This document shows, piece by piece, positions 15,984-23,821 of a stretch of DNA of 64,000 nucleotides (positions are counted from its first letter, which is position 1; each line of letters starts with the position of its first letter). Where the stretch lies: contig JACRMB010000003.1 in the NCBI GenBank assembly GCA_016235065.1, forward strand, positions 124,001 to 188,000, written 5' to 3'. The stretch comes from Actinomycetota bacterium. GTDB lineage: Bacteria > Actinomycetota > Thermoleophilia > BMS3ABIN01. The translations under genes were made by a program, and so were the position numbers. Under the pieces are notes generated by a model that had not been told where the DNA came from, did not search any database, and saw only the letters and a list, made by a program, of their open reading frames with translations.

Positions 15984-16967
15984 TCAGATCGTCGGATTAT
16001 CCCGGCCGTGTTCGTCATCTTCCGAGATCTCTTTCATCGTAGCCGCCTTGATCTTGATGTGCCTGATCTTCACCAGCGCCATCACCACTGCGACCGCGGC
16101 GATCTCCACCAGCGTCTGCCAGAAGCGGATGAGGATGGCGAAAGCTGAAGCGATTGCCAGCGAAGGCTCGCCACTGCTGTCGGGGAAGGCGAAGTCCAGC
16201 GTATAGGCATATACGCCTTCCCTTACTCCCAGCCCGCTGGGTGAGATGAAGAAAAGCACCGAGGTCAGCCAGGCCAGGGGCGTGCTGGCGACGAAGATCG
16301 GGAAATTGGACCAGGTCACATAAGTAACCGTCTGCGCCATGGCGAAAAGGCCCAGGCCGGCGACGATCCAGAAGAAGCAATAAAAGAAGAAGATGCCGAC
16401 GATGTCCCCGAACGGCAGGAATTCCTCGATAGCCTCCCGCTTGACCTTGCGAAGCAGGTAATTGCCGACCCTGTTGAGCATCGCTGGATGAAGGAAGATG
16501 ACCGCAAGTGGTGGCACTACAAGAACAAGCCATATCCATTGCGAGAAGTTCTGCAACTTCGGCCAGAAGGGCAGGGCGACGGCGATCACGGTCGCGGCCG
16601 AAGTCAGAAGCAGAGCCTGTTCGTAGGCGACGCTGGTCAGTGATACCCGTTTGGGGACGCCGTAGGGCTCGATCATCACGACCCGGCCTACCACCATCAT
16701 CACGTTTCCGGGGATATATCGCGCCAGCAAGGATTTGCACCAGACATATAGACCGGGCAGGAAAGGTACCGGATGATTGAATCGCTTGAGGATTATCAGC
16801 CAGCCGCAGGCGTGACCCAGATAGAGCGCCAGCAGCATCAACAGCGAGAAGATGAGCCAGGGGATGTCGAACTGCCAGTCGCGGGACGTTATCTCGGGCC
16901 AGTCCGTCCGGATCTTTTTGCCCATGAAGTAGAAGACGGCGCCGACGATGATTATCTGCGCGGCCAT
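15984..16967 (-). CDS. UPF0104/lysylphosphatidylglycerol-synthase-type membrane protein (flippase-like)
   Basis: A 327-residue polytopic protein with roughly eight helices. The motif 'LARYIPGNVMMVVGR' and the later 'SPSGLGVREGVYAY' are the two conserved blocks of the LPG-synthase transmembrane family PF03706, related to the MprF flippase domain and to glycan-lipid proteins such as AglD. There is no C-terminal aminoacyl-transfer domain, so this is a membrane-only member, probably moving or modifying a lipid-linked molecule. ATG 16967 lacks a clear ribosome-binding site, so the start could be upstream. Confidence 0.8.
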   Translation of the reverse strand: MAAQIIIVGAVFYFMGKKIRTDWPEITSRDWQFDIPWLIFSLLMLLALYLGHACGWLIILKRFNHPVPFLPGLYVWCKSLLARYIPGNVMMVVGRVVMIEPYGVPKRVSLTSVAYEQALLLTSAATVIAVALPFWPKLQNFSQWIWLVLVVPPLAVIFLHPAMLNRVGNYLLRKVKREAIEEFLPFGDIVGIFFFYCFFWIVAGLGLFAMAQTVTYVTWSNFPIFVASTPLAWLTSVLFFISPSGLGVREGVYAYTLDFAFPDSSGEPSLAIASAFAILIRFWQTLVEIAAVAVVMALVKIRHIKIKAATMKEISEDDEHGRDNPTI

Positions 16968-17094
16968 CCGGAGGTATTTCTTATGTTGCGGACTGATGGT
17001 CCCTCCCGGGGAAAGTGGCCTGGCGGGTCTCTCGCCGCCGCCGAGAAGTATATACTAAATCCGTTGGATTATGCCCCAACCCTGCCCCTTGCTG

Positions 17095-17100
17095 TATAAT
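17095..17100 (+). promoter_or_regulatory. -10 box upstream of ddl
   Basis: A perfect TATAAT lies 55 bp before the ddl start in the divergent intergenic region. I see no convincing -35 at the right distance. Confidence 0.4.
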
Positions 17101-17154
17101 GACGCTCTGCCGCATATGGACATATAGTCCGTACCCGGGCACACAATAAATATC

Positions 17155-18102
17155 ATGACAGACCTTATTATAAAAACCAGCCGGATCGGAGTCCTCATGG
17201 GCGGGCTTTCCCGCGAGCGGGAGATCTCCCTGAGGTCGGGCGCCGGCTGCCTTGCCGCCCTCCAGTCTCTTGGCTACGATGCCGTGGGAATCGACGTAGA
17301 CCGGGATGTTGCCGAAAAGTTGCGGAGCGAGGGCATCCAGGTGGCTTTCCTGGCCCTTCACGGCAAGTATGGCGAGGATGGCAGCATCCAGGGGCTTCTC
17401 GAGATGATGGATATCCCCTATACGGGATCCCGGGTGCTGGCAAGCGCCATCGGCATGAACAAGGTGCGAACCAAGCAGATAGCTGTCTTTCATGGAATAC
17501 CCACTGCTCCATTCGCCATATTCGAACCCGGTCAGGATATTGGCGCCGACTGCATAAAGGCCAAAGACCAGCTGAACTTTCCGGTGATGGTCAAACCATG
17601 CGAAGAGGGTTCGAGCCTTGGAGTCTCCAAAGTGAGTGATCCTGAAGAGCTGGCGGACGTGGTCACGAGGACCTGCGGTGACTTCGGCTGTGCGATCGTC
17701 GAAGAATTCGTCGAGGGGGATGAGATCACGGTCGGGTTGCTCGAGAACAAGCGTACCGTGACGGCGTTACCGGTTCTGCAGCTGAAACCTTCCGCAGAAT
17801 TCTACGATTTTGAGGCCAAGTACAACCACGGGATGACAGAGTTTGTCGTTCCGGCGGAGATTCCCGAGGAAACAGCGACGATGGCCCAGGAACTCGCCAT
17901 GAAGGTGCACGCAGTGCTTGGCTGCCGGGGATTCAGCCGTGTCGACTTCATCATTGATGCCGGGGGGACGCCCCAGCTGACTGAGATCAACACCCTTCCG
18001 GGGATGACGGAGACTTCTGACCTGCCTGCCCAGGCGAAAGCGGCCAATATAGGCTACGAGGAACTGGTCCAGAAGATGCTTCGCACAGCGCTGATGCCTT
18101 GA
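17155..18102 (+). CDS. ddl: D-alanine--D-alanine ligase (copy 1)
   Basis: A 315-residue ATP-grasp enzyme joining two D-alanines for the peptidoglycan stem peptide. Motifs in order: 'VLMGGLSREREISLRSG', 'ALHGKYGEDGSIQG', 'IPYTGSRV', the ATP-binding 'VKPCEEGSSLGVSKV', 'EEFVEGDEITVGLL' and the magnesium site 'LTEINTLPGMTETSDLP'. The first ten residues are an extension over the usual Ddl start. A paralogue lies at 59 kb. Which one is dominant, or whether one accepts D-lactate or D-serine, cannot be decided by eye. Confidence 0.93.
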   Translation: MTDLIIKTSRIGVLMGGLSREREISLRSGAGCLAALQSLGYDAVGIDVDRDVAEKLRSEGIQVAFLALHGKYGEDGSIQGLLEMMDIPYTGSRVLASAIGMNKVRTKQIAVFHGIPTAPFAIFEPGQDIGADCIKAKDQLNFPVMVKPCEEGSSLGVSKVSDPEELADVVTRTCGDFGCAIVEEFVEGDEITVGLLENKRTVTALPVLQLKPSAEFYDFEAKYNHGMTEFVVPAEIPEETATMAQELAMKVHAVLGCRGFSRVDFIIDAGGTPQLTEINTLPGMTETSDLPAQAKAANIGYEELVQKMLRTALMP

Positions 18103-18142
18103 TCTTTACTGCCTCGAAGGCGCGGCGGTTCTTTCGAGAAAG

Positions 18143-18322
18143 TCAGTCAGCGAGCCGGTTCGCGGCTTCGAACGAGCAGGCTTCCCTGATCATGCCGCAG
18201 GCAACAAGGTTTGAATCCACTGGATAATCGTGGCGTTCGATCGATCTCTTGATGCGGCGGAGGCGGCGGGCGTGCTCGTCGCGGTGGCGGGGTGAGAGTT
18301 CTTTTAAATCAACTGAGGGCAT
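18143..18322 (-). CDS. Small FlgM-like (anti-sigma-28-type) protein, 59 aa
   Basis: A short minus-strand frame with M-P-S-V-D-L-K-E-L at the start and 'RRIKRSIERHDYPVDSNLVA' followed by CGMI. This closely follows the C-terminal FlgM pattern (I..aI..G.Y.Vds..vA..mi) that binds sigma-28. A modest GAAAGG lies upstream of ATG 18322, and the frame has the neighbours' GC-rich third-position bias. No flagellar or sigma gene is in the window, so the sigma target is unknown. It may be a stand-alone regulator with the FlgM fold. It sits alone between ddl and the TIM-barrel gene. Confidence 0.55.
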   Translation of the reverse strand: MPSVDLKELSPRHRDEHARRLRRIKRSIERHDYPVDSNLVACGMIREACSFEAANRLAD

Positions 18323-18417
18323 ACGTTAAAGCCTTTCATTACTGATATCGGAGTCCTGCAACCATTACCTGATACAGGTAAACTATTAATGGTATTGCGC
18401 AATCTCAGCGGACACTC

Positions 18418-19149
18418 ATGAGTAACCTCAGATTTGGCGGTCAGGCCGCCGGACTCGAAGGAATCAAGTTCCTCGCTGCTCACGGATTTGATTTCGCCGA
18501 TCTCAACCTGAACGAGATCGACAAGATCAGGCGCGAGGAAAAAGCCATGCTCAAGGCGGCAAAACAGGCCGGTATGTTCTTTGTCGCCCATGCCCCCGAC
18601 CTGAGGGTGGATAACGATGACGGCATGCGTCTTATCGGCGACGCGGTCAGGTACGCGAAGCGCTTCCGGCCCCGGACTATCACGATCCATCCCATCCTCG
18701 CCCCGAGGTCGAACACACCCGGGAAGATAGAGCTCAAGATCAGGGAAGTGGGAGTCCTGGCGGCCTTGGCTCAGGAATATGGCGCCAGCATCTCCTGTGA
18801 GAACACCAGCGAAGACCCGGTCGACATGAAGGATGTACTGGATTCGAATCCGGGTGTGATGCTGACGGTCGACATCGGCCACAGCGAACTGCTGGGTGAT
18901 GAGAACAAGTCGCTGGGATTTATCGAAGCTTTCCCGGACCGCATCGGCCACGTACACATCCACGACAACATAGGCGGCAATACCTATCACGAAGACCTGC
19001 ATCTGCCGCTGGGCGAAGGCCGCATCGATTTTACTCCCATCCTCAAGGCGTTGCGCGAGTTGCCCCAGACGATAACGATAACCTTCGAGATGCCGCGCCA
19101 GAAGGCCTACGAGGGGCTTCTCTGGTTGCGGGAACGGGAGCTGACGTGA
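18418..19149 (+). CDS. Sugar-phosphate isomerase/epimerase-like TIM-barrel protein
   Basis: A 243-residue AP-endonuclease-2-like TIM barrel. Metal-binding positions of this fold are visible in 'FFVAHAPDLR', 'TITIHPIL', 'ISCENTSED', 'LTVDIGHSEL', 'IGHVHIHDN' and 'ITFEMP'. Family members isomerise sugars, open inositols or cleave phosphodiesters, so the substrate is not assigned. It precedes the radical SAM gene by about 60 bp on the same strand. Start ATG 18418. Confidence 0.8.
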   Translation: MSNLRFGGQAAGLEGIKFLAAHGFDFADLNLNEIDKIRREEKAMLKAAKQAGMFFVAHAPDLRVDNDDGMRLIGDAVRYAKRFRPRTITIHPILAPRSNTPGKIELKIREVGVLAALAQEYGASISCENTSEDPVDMKDVLDSNPGVMLTVDIGHSELLGDENKSLGFIEAFPDRIGHVHIHDNIGGNTYHEDLHLPLGEGRIDFTPILKALRELPQTITITFEMPRQKAYEGLLWLRERELT

Positions 19150-19210
19150 GCGGAAACGATCCCCGTGTGAAGGGTGCCGGACTTCCCGCGACCATGATGA
19201 GAATGCCGCG

Positions 19211-19831
19211 ATGACGATAGCCTACCGGGCCAAAGGCAACATCTATCTGAATATCACCAACCGCTGTTCCTCGGACTGTGTCTTTTGCCTTGCCAGGTTC
19301 ACTGACACCTTTTGCGGATACAACCTGAAGCTGGCCAGCGAGCCGTCAGTGGAAGATATCATTCATGACCTCGAACTGGAGTTTCTGGAAGGACCAGCCG
19401 GGGAAGTCGTCTTCGTAGGTTTCGGCGAACCGACCTTGAGGCTGGACGTTATCCTCGAGGTCGCCGAATGGCTGAGGTTGCGGCGCATCCCGGCGAGGCT
19501 CGACACCAATGGCCACGGGCAGCTTCTCCACCCGGAGCGCGAAGTCGCGCGCGAACTGGCGGTGGCTGGCATCGGCGCCGTCTCGGTCAGCCTTGTGGCT
19601 CACAATTCCGAAGTCTACAATCAGTTATGCAGGCCCATGTTCAGTAAAGCCTACCGGGCCGTGCTTAGATTTGCCGAAGATTGCCTGGCGGCCGGGCTGA
19701 AAGTAACGCTTTCAGTTGTGGACCTGCCGGAGGTAGACATCGAGGCCTGTCGAAGTATTGCCGAGAAGATGGGTGCTGAATTCAGGGTACGGCAACTGCT
19801 GACGCCGGAATCCGAGGAGGTAAAGCCTTGA
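19211..19831 (+). CDS. Radical SAM protein of the TatD-associated type
   Basis: A 206-residue short radical SAM protein. 'YLNITNRCSSDCVFCLARF' carries the CxxxCxxC [4Fe-4S] motif (about residues 17-24), and 'FVGFGEPTLRLD' is the SAM-binding GGE-like loop. The pattern NITNRCSxxCxFC..F followed by GYNL is that of the 'TatD family-associated' radical SAM group. No TatD nuclease is adjacent here. The chemistry is unknown. Its stop overlaps the TTG start of the response regulator, so the two are translationally coupled. Confidence 0.8.
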   Translation: MTIAYRAKGNIYLNITNRCSSDCVFCLARFTDTFCGYNLKLASEPSVEDIIHDLELEFLEGPAGEVVFVGFGEPTLRLDVILEVAEWLRLRRIPARLDTNGHGQLLHPEREVARELAVAGIGAVSVSLVAHNSEVYNQLCRPMFSKAYRAVLRFAEDCLAAGLKVTLSVVDLPEVDIEACRSIAEKMGAEFRVRQLLTPESEEVKP

Positions 19832-20535
19832 ACGAGAACAAGGCGCCCCGCATCCTGCTTGTGGATGACGAGGAAGCGATCCAGAAACTGCTCACCTTCC
19901 CGATGGAGAAGGAGGGCTACGAGATCGTCCAGGCGATGGACGGCGAGACCGCCCTGGAGAAGTTCCGTGAGCAGCCATTCGATCTCGTGGTTCTGGACAT
20001 CATGCTCCCGGGGATGGACGGCACCGACGTCTGCCGGTTGATCCGCGCCGAGAGCACCGTGCCCATCATCATGCTGACCGCCAAGTCGGACGAGTTCGAC
20101 AAAGTGCTCGGTCTCGAGATCGGCGCCGACGATTACATCACCAAGCCGTTCAGCATCCGCGAGTTCCGCAGCCGCGTGAAGGCGCAGCTACGCCGGTCGC
20201 AGATGATCCAGCAACCCAACGAACTCGCCCGCGAGGTCCTCGAAATCGAAAGCCTGCGTATCGATTTCCTCAAAAGGAATGTCTATGTGTCAGGCAAGAA
20301 AGTGGATCTCACCTACAAGGAATTCGAGCTTCTGAAGACCCTGGTAAGCCATCCCGGCCGCGTCTTCGGGCGCGATTCCCTGCTGCAGCTGGTCTGGGGC
20401 GACGCCGAATACCGTGATCCGCGTACCGTGGACGTGCACATCCGGCACCTGCGGGAAAAAATCGAACCTGACGCCCATGATCCGGAATATATATTCACCG
20501 TTCGCGGCGCCGGGTACAAATTCAGGGACATGTAA
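19828..20535 (+). CDS. OmpR/PhoB-family response regulator
   Basis: A 235-residue two-domain regulator. The receiver domain has the acidic pair D13-D14, the phospho-acceptor D57 in 'VVLDIMLPG', T/S in 'IIMLTAKSD' and K in 'DYITKPFS'. The C-terminal winged helix has 'VDLTYKEFELLKTLVSHPG' and 'VDVHIRHLREKIE'. TTG 19828 with GAGGAGG upstream overlaps the preceding stop by 3 nt. It is paired with the histidine kinase 30 bp downstream. Tandem 10-bp repeats upstream of the nearby htrA gene are candidate targets. Confidence 0.95.
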   Translation: MNENKAPRILLVDDEEAIQKLLTFPMEKEGYEIVQAMDGETALEKFREQPFDLVVLDIMLPGMDGTDVCRLIRAESTVPIIMLTAKSDEFDKVLGLEIGADDYITKPFSIREFRSRVKAQLRRSQMIQQPNELAREVLEIESLRIDFLKRNVYVSGKKVDLTYKEFELLKTLVSHPGRVFGRDSLLQLVWGDAEYRDPRTVDVHIRHLREKIEPDAHDPEYIFTVRGAGYKFRDM

Positions 20536-20565
20536 GCCAACGGGCGAGGACCGCCCAGTCTCCTT

Positions 20566-22320
20566 ATGTCTTTCAGAAATCAAATCCGCCTGAGCCTCGC
20601 CGTCAAGATGAGCCTGGTATTCTTCTCAGTGTTTGTGCTGGCCGTCGGCATCATCTTCGCCGTGGTCGTGCCCCAGCTGCAGAGCCGCCTCACTGACCAG
20701 AAGCTCGGCAATCTCGGCGACTACGCCACCCTGTATTCCGAGAGCTATCTGCAGGCCCTGAATCAGGGGGCTTCGCGCATCTACCTTGATCTGCTCACCC
20801 AGCAGTATGCCGAGCGCTCCGATTCCCGCATCCTGGCGATCGACTCTTCGGGAAGCCTTCTCTCCGATTCACTGATGGGCCAAGGATTCGACCTTGCTGA
20901 CTATGGTGTCGCCAATGCATCCATGTCCACTGGTAATCTGATGACCACGGTGACCTCCATCGGGGGCAGGAGCTATGCCATGGCCGCCGTGCCGGTCTCC
21001 CGCGATAACCGTATAGTCGCCGCTATCGTGGTCTCTTCTTCCATGGATGAAGTCGAATCGGCCGTGACGCTCGTACAGCAACTGATGGTGATCGCTGCCC
21101 TGGCGGCTCTCGTCATCGCGCTGGCGGTCATCTACCTGGTCTCCTATATCCTTTCCCGGCGTATCCGCCGCATAGAGTCGGGCGCGGCCCGCATCGCCGA
21201 GGGTGATTTCAATATCAAGGTGCCGGTCACCTCGCAGGATGAACTGGGCCAGCTGGCGATAACCTTCAACGACATGGGCGAACGCCTGGGCTCTGCCTTC
21301 CAGCAGGTCGATGACGAGAAGCGGCGGGCGAAGGTACTGCTCGATGACCTCGACGAGGGCGTGATCGGCATCGATTCCGAGGGAAATATCGTTGTGGTGA
21401 ATCCGGCTGCCGAGCACCTCCTGGGCCAGGAGATCATGGCGCCCTGTCTCCTTGACGAGTGCCTGCCGATCGAGATCTATGACCTCTGGAAATCCATGAG
21501 CCAGGAAAGCCCTAACCGGGAGGACATCTTCATCCTTTCCGACGGCCGGGCCTTGCTGGTACATAGCTCCTATCTTTCTGACCAGGCGGAGCTGGCTTCA
21601 TTGCTCGTGCTCCGTGATGTCAGCCAGGAAGTGAAACTGGAGAAGTCCCGCCGGGATTTCATCGCCAACGCGTCTCACGAGCTGAAGACGCCTCTGTTCT
21701 CGCTGGGCGGTTTTCTTGAGCTGCTTCAGGAGGAGGACCTCGACGAGAAGACCCGGGATGAGTTCGTCGCCACCATGCGCGAGCAGGTCGACCGTCTGGC
21801 TGACCTGGCCAGGAAGCTGCTCGACCTGTCACAGATGGATTCGGGCGCGATGGACGTGAGGACCAGCCGGGTCGAGCTCAAGGATATATTCGACATGGTG
21901 ACCAGGGAGTTCGCGGCATATTCGGCCTCCCACGATGCTCCCATCGATACCAGCTCCCTGCCGGACACCCTGGTCGCGATCTGCGATCCCGACCGGACCG
22001 CCCAACTGATAAGGATCTTGATAGACAATGCACTCAAGTACTCACCTGCCGGCGGGACTATCGACATATCGGGCAGCAGGAACGGCATGTCGGTGAGCTT
22101 TGTCGTGGCCGATCACGGCCCCGGCATCCCCGAGGAAGAGCTTCCCCGCCTCTTCGAGCGCTTCTACCGGGGCAAGGCCGCCGGGCGCATCCGCGGCACC
22201 GGGCTGGGACTCTCTATCGCCCACGAGCTGGTCAGGCTCATGAACGGCACCATCGAGGTGGATTCCACCGGCGACGGCACGGTATTCACGGTGACGCTGC
22301 CAGCAGGGGACACTCCCTGA
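20566..22320 (+). CDS. PhoR-like sensor histidine kinase
   Basis: A 584-residue membrane kinase. Order: membrane helix (about 15-35), extracytoplasmic sensor of about 130 residues, second helix (about 170-195), HAMP, a PAS-like segment (about 250-350), HisKA with 'DFIANASHELKTPL' (H371), then HATPase with 'LIDNALKYSPAGG', 'VADHGPGIPEEELPRLFERF' and 'GTGLGLSI'. This is the PhoR/VicK plan. It would phosphorylate the upstream regulator. The stimulus is not evident; envelope stress is attractive because an HtrA protease follows. Confidence 0.95.
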   Translation: MSFRNQIRLSLAVKMSLVFFSVFVLAVGIIFAVVVPQLQSRLTDQKLGNLGDYATLYSESYLQALNQGASRIYLDLLTQQYAERSDSRILAIDSSGSLLSDSLMGQGFDLADYGVANASMSTGNLMTTVTSIGGRSYAMAAVPVSRDNRIVAAIVVSSSMDEVESAVTLVQQLMVIAALAALVIALAVIYLVSYILSRRIRRIESGAARIAEGDFNIKVPVTSQDELGQLAITFNDMGERLGSAFQQVDDEKRRAKVLLDDLDEGVIGIDSEGNIVVVNPAAEHLLGQEIMAPCLLDECLPIEIYDLWKSMSQESPNREDIFILSDGRALLVHSSYLSDQAELASLLVLRDVSQEVKLEKSRRDFIANASHELKTPLFSLGGFLELLQEEDLDEKTRDEFVATMREQVDRLADLARKLLDLSQMDSGAMDVRTSRVELKDIFDMVTREFAAYSASHDAPIDTSSLPDTLVAICDPDRTAQLIRILIDNALKYSPAGGTIDISGSRNGMSVSFVVADHGPGIPEEELPRLFERFYRGKAAGRIRGTGLGLSIAHELVRLMNGTIEVDSTGDGTVFTVTLPAGDTP

Positions 22321-22390
22321 TGCGGCTGGAGGCAGGAGCCTTGTCGGTTCGGGACTGGCGAGCCCGGCGCATCACCCTTCCCCGGGGCGG

Positions 22391-22453
22391 TTAACACAAC
22401 TTAACCTCGCTTAACCCGTTCTCCGTTGGCTTTATTTTGCACATGGGTATAAT
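22391..22453 (+). promoter_or_regulatory. htrA promoter with three TTAAC direct repeats (10-bp period)
   Basis: TTAAC occurs at 22391, 22401 and 22411, exactly 10 bp apart. Next come TTGGCT (22426-22431), a 16-bp spacer and a perfect TATAAT (22448-22453). Tandem direct repeats just upstream of the -35 are the classic layout for OmpR/PhoB-family activators, and such a regulator is encoded immediately upstream. The regulatory link is inferred. Confidence 0.6.
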
Positions 22454-22504
22454 TGGTTATGGTTGAGTTAGTAAAGGCTCGGCCTGGGTCAAGAAAGTTT
22501 GGTA

Positions 22505-22533
22505 AATCGGGTGGCTTGGTCGGCCACCCGATT
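22505..22533 (+). promoter_or_regulatory. Stem-loop in the htrA 5' leader
   Basis: AATCGGGTGGC (22505-22515) pairs perfectly with GCCACCCGATT (22523-22533) around a 7-nt loop. It sits between the predicted start of transcription (about 22460) and the ribosome-binding site at 22541. Only a short mixed sequence follows, so it is more likely an mRNA-stability or translation-control hairpin than a terminator. Confidence 0.45.
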
Positions 22534-22552
22534 CTGTTCCAGGAGGGAATAA

Positions 22553-23701
22553 GTGAAGAAGCTCGTTAACATGATCACCAGCGGTATCGCCGGCCTTGTA
22601 GGGGCGGCTTTGTTTTTTCTGATGGCTTATTCGCTGAACCTCGGCGGATTCGGTGAAACCCAAACGACAGTGACCATACCGGGGCCCACCGAGATGGTCT
22701 CTTCATCCTCTACCTCGAGCGGGGATTCCAGCCCGGAACGCATCTACAAGACTTACGCGGACTCGGTGGTGCAGATAGTGTCGACCTTCGAGGGACAGGC
22801 CGACTTCTTCCATTCTGGTGGCGAGCAGCAGGGAATCGGTTCAGGCTTTGTCGCTTCGACTGAAGGTTATATCCTCACCAACGCACATGTAGTTACAAGC
22901 GAGGGTGCAAGCAGTACGACGCGGGCTAATGACGTCGAGGTCAATTTCGCTAACGGCAAGAAAGCCAAGGCGTCGATCGTCGGCTATGACCTGACCAGCA
23001 GTGACGTTGCCGTCCTCAAGATCGATCCCGCGGGACTCGACCTGGTGCCGGTAGCGCTTGGCGACTCGGACAAAGTCGTCGTCGGCGAACCAGTTGTCGC
23101 CATCGGCAGCCCCTTTGGAGAATATGCCGGTTCGCTGACCTCGGGCATCGTCAGTGCCATCAATCGTACTGTCGAATCGCCTGAGAAAGGCTTCAGCATC
23201 CAGGACGCCATCCAGACAGACGCCGCTATCAACCAGGGCAACAGTGGTGGCCCCCTGTTCAATTCCCGCGGCGAAGTGATCGGCCTCAACGAGCAGATAG
23301 CTACGACCACCGGCGGTTCGGTCGGCGTCGGCTTTGCGGTCCCCATCAACACCGCCAAGAAAGTGATGGAACAGATCATCGCCAATGGTGAGGTCGAATA
23401 TGCCTGGTTGGGCGTCATCGGCCAGAGTGTCGATCCCGATACGGCAAAGGAAGAACAGCTATCGGTAGAGCAGGGCGCCCTGATCACCGAAGTGGTCGCC
23501 AACGCCCCGGCGGAGCAGGCCGGACTCAAGGCCGGTGATGTGGTCACCGGGATAGATGGCCAGAAGATGGATTCCATGGAGGCCGTCTCCGGTTACCTGG
23601 CCCAGCGAAAGCCTGGGGACAAGATCAGGCTGACCTACGCGCGGGGCACGGAGTCCCAGGAGATCGAGATCGAGCTCGCCAAGCGGCCAGAGCGCGTCTA
23701 G
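22553..23701 (+). CDS. htrA: HtrA/DegP-type serine protease
   Basis: A 382-residue envelope protease anchored by an N-terminal membrane helix (about residues 7-27), with a Ser/Thr-rich linker to about residue 60. The chymotrypsin-like domain has His112 in 'TNAHVV', Asp151 in 'SSDVAVLKID' and Ser231 in 'NQGNSGGPLF'. A single C-terminal PDZ domain starts near residue 285 ('AWLGVIGQSV'). It degrades or refolds damaged secreted proteins. GTG 22553 has AGGAGGG upstream. The promoter carries candidate response-regulator repeats. Confidence 0.95.
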   Translation: MKKLVNMITSGIAGLVGAALFFLMAYSLNLGGFGETQTTVTIPGPTEMVSSSSTSSGDSSPERIYKTYADSVVQIVSTFEGQADFFHSGGEQQGIGSGFVASTEGYILTNAHVVTSEGASSTTRANDVEVNFANGKKAKASIVGYDLTSSDVAVLKIDPAGLDLVPVALGDSDKVVVGEPVVAIGSPFGEYAGSLTSGIVSAINRTVESPEKGFSIQDAIQTDAAINQGNSGGPLFNSRGEVIGLNEQIATTTGGSVGVGFAVPINTAKKVMEQIIANGEVEYAWLGVIGQSVDPDTAKEEQLSVEQGALITEVVANAPAEQAGLKAGDVVTGIDGQKMDSMEAVSGYLAQRKPGDKIRLTYARGTESQEIEIELAKRPERV

Positions 23702-23786
23702 CGGCTCGGGGGCAGCAGTGGGGCTGCCGGCGGTAATGCCTGCGGGCCAGTGGCAAGACCTGCACCAGAAGCAATAACGGCCCGGT

Positions 23787-23815
23787 TTGAGGCCAGCGCT
23801 GCGTGGTAGTATAAG
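23787..23815 (+). promoter_or_regulatory. Promoter predicting a leaderless acuC mRNA
   Basis: TTGAGG (23787-23792), a 17-bp spacer and TATAAG (23810-23815) place the transcription start about 6-7 bp later. That coincides with ATG 23822, and there is no Shine-Dalgarno sequence. This is the arrangement of leaderless messages common in Actinomycetota. Confidence 0.6.
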
Positions 23816-23821
23816 CCTGCC

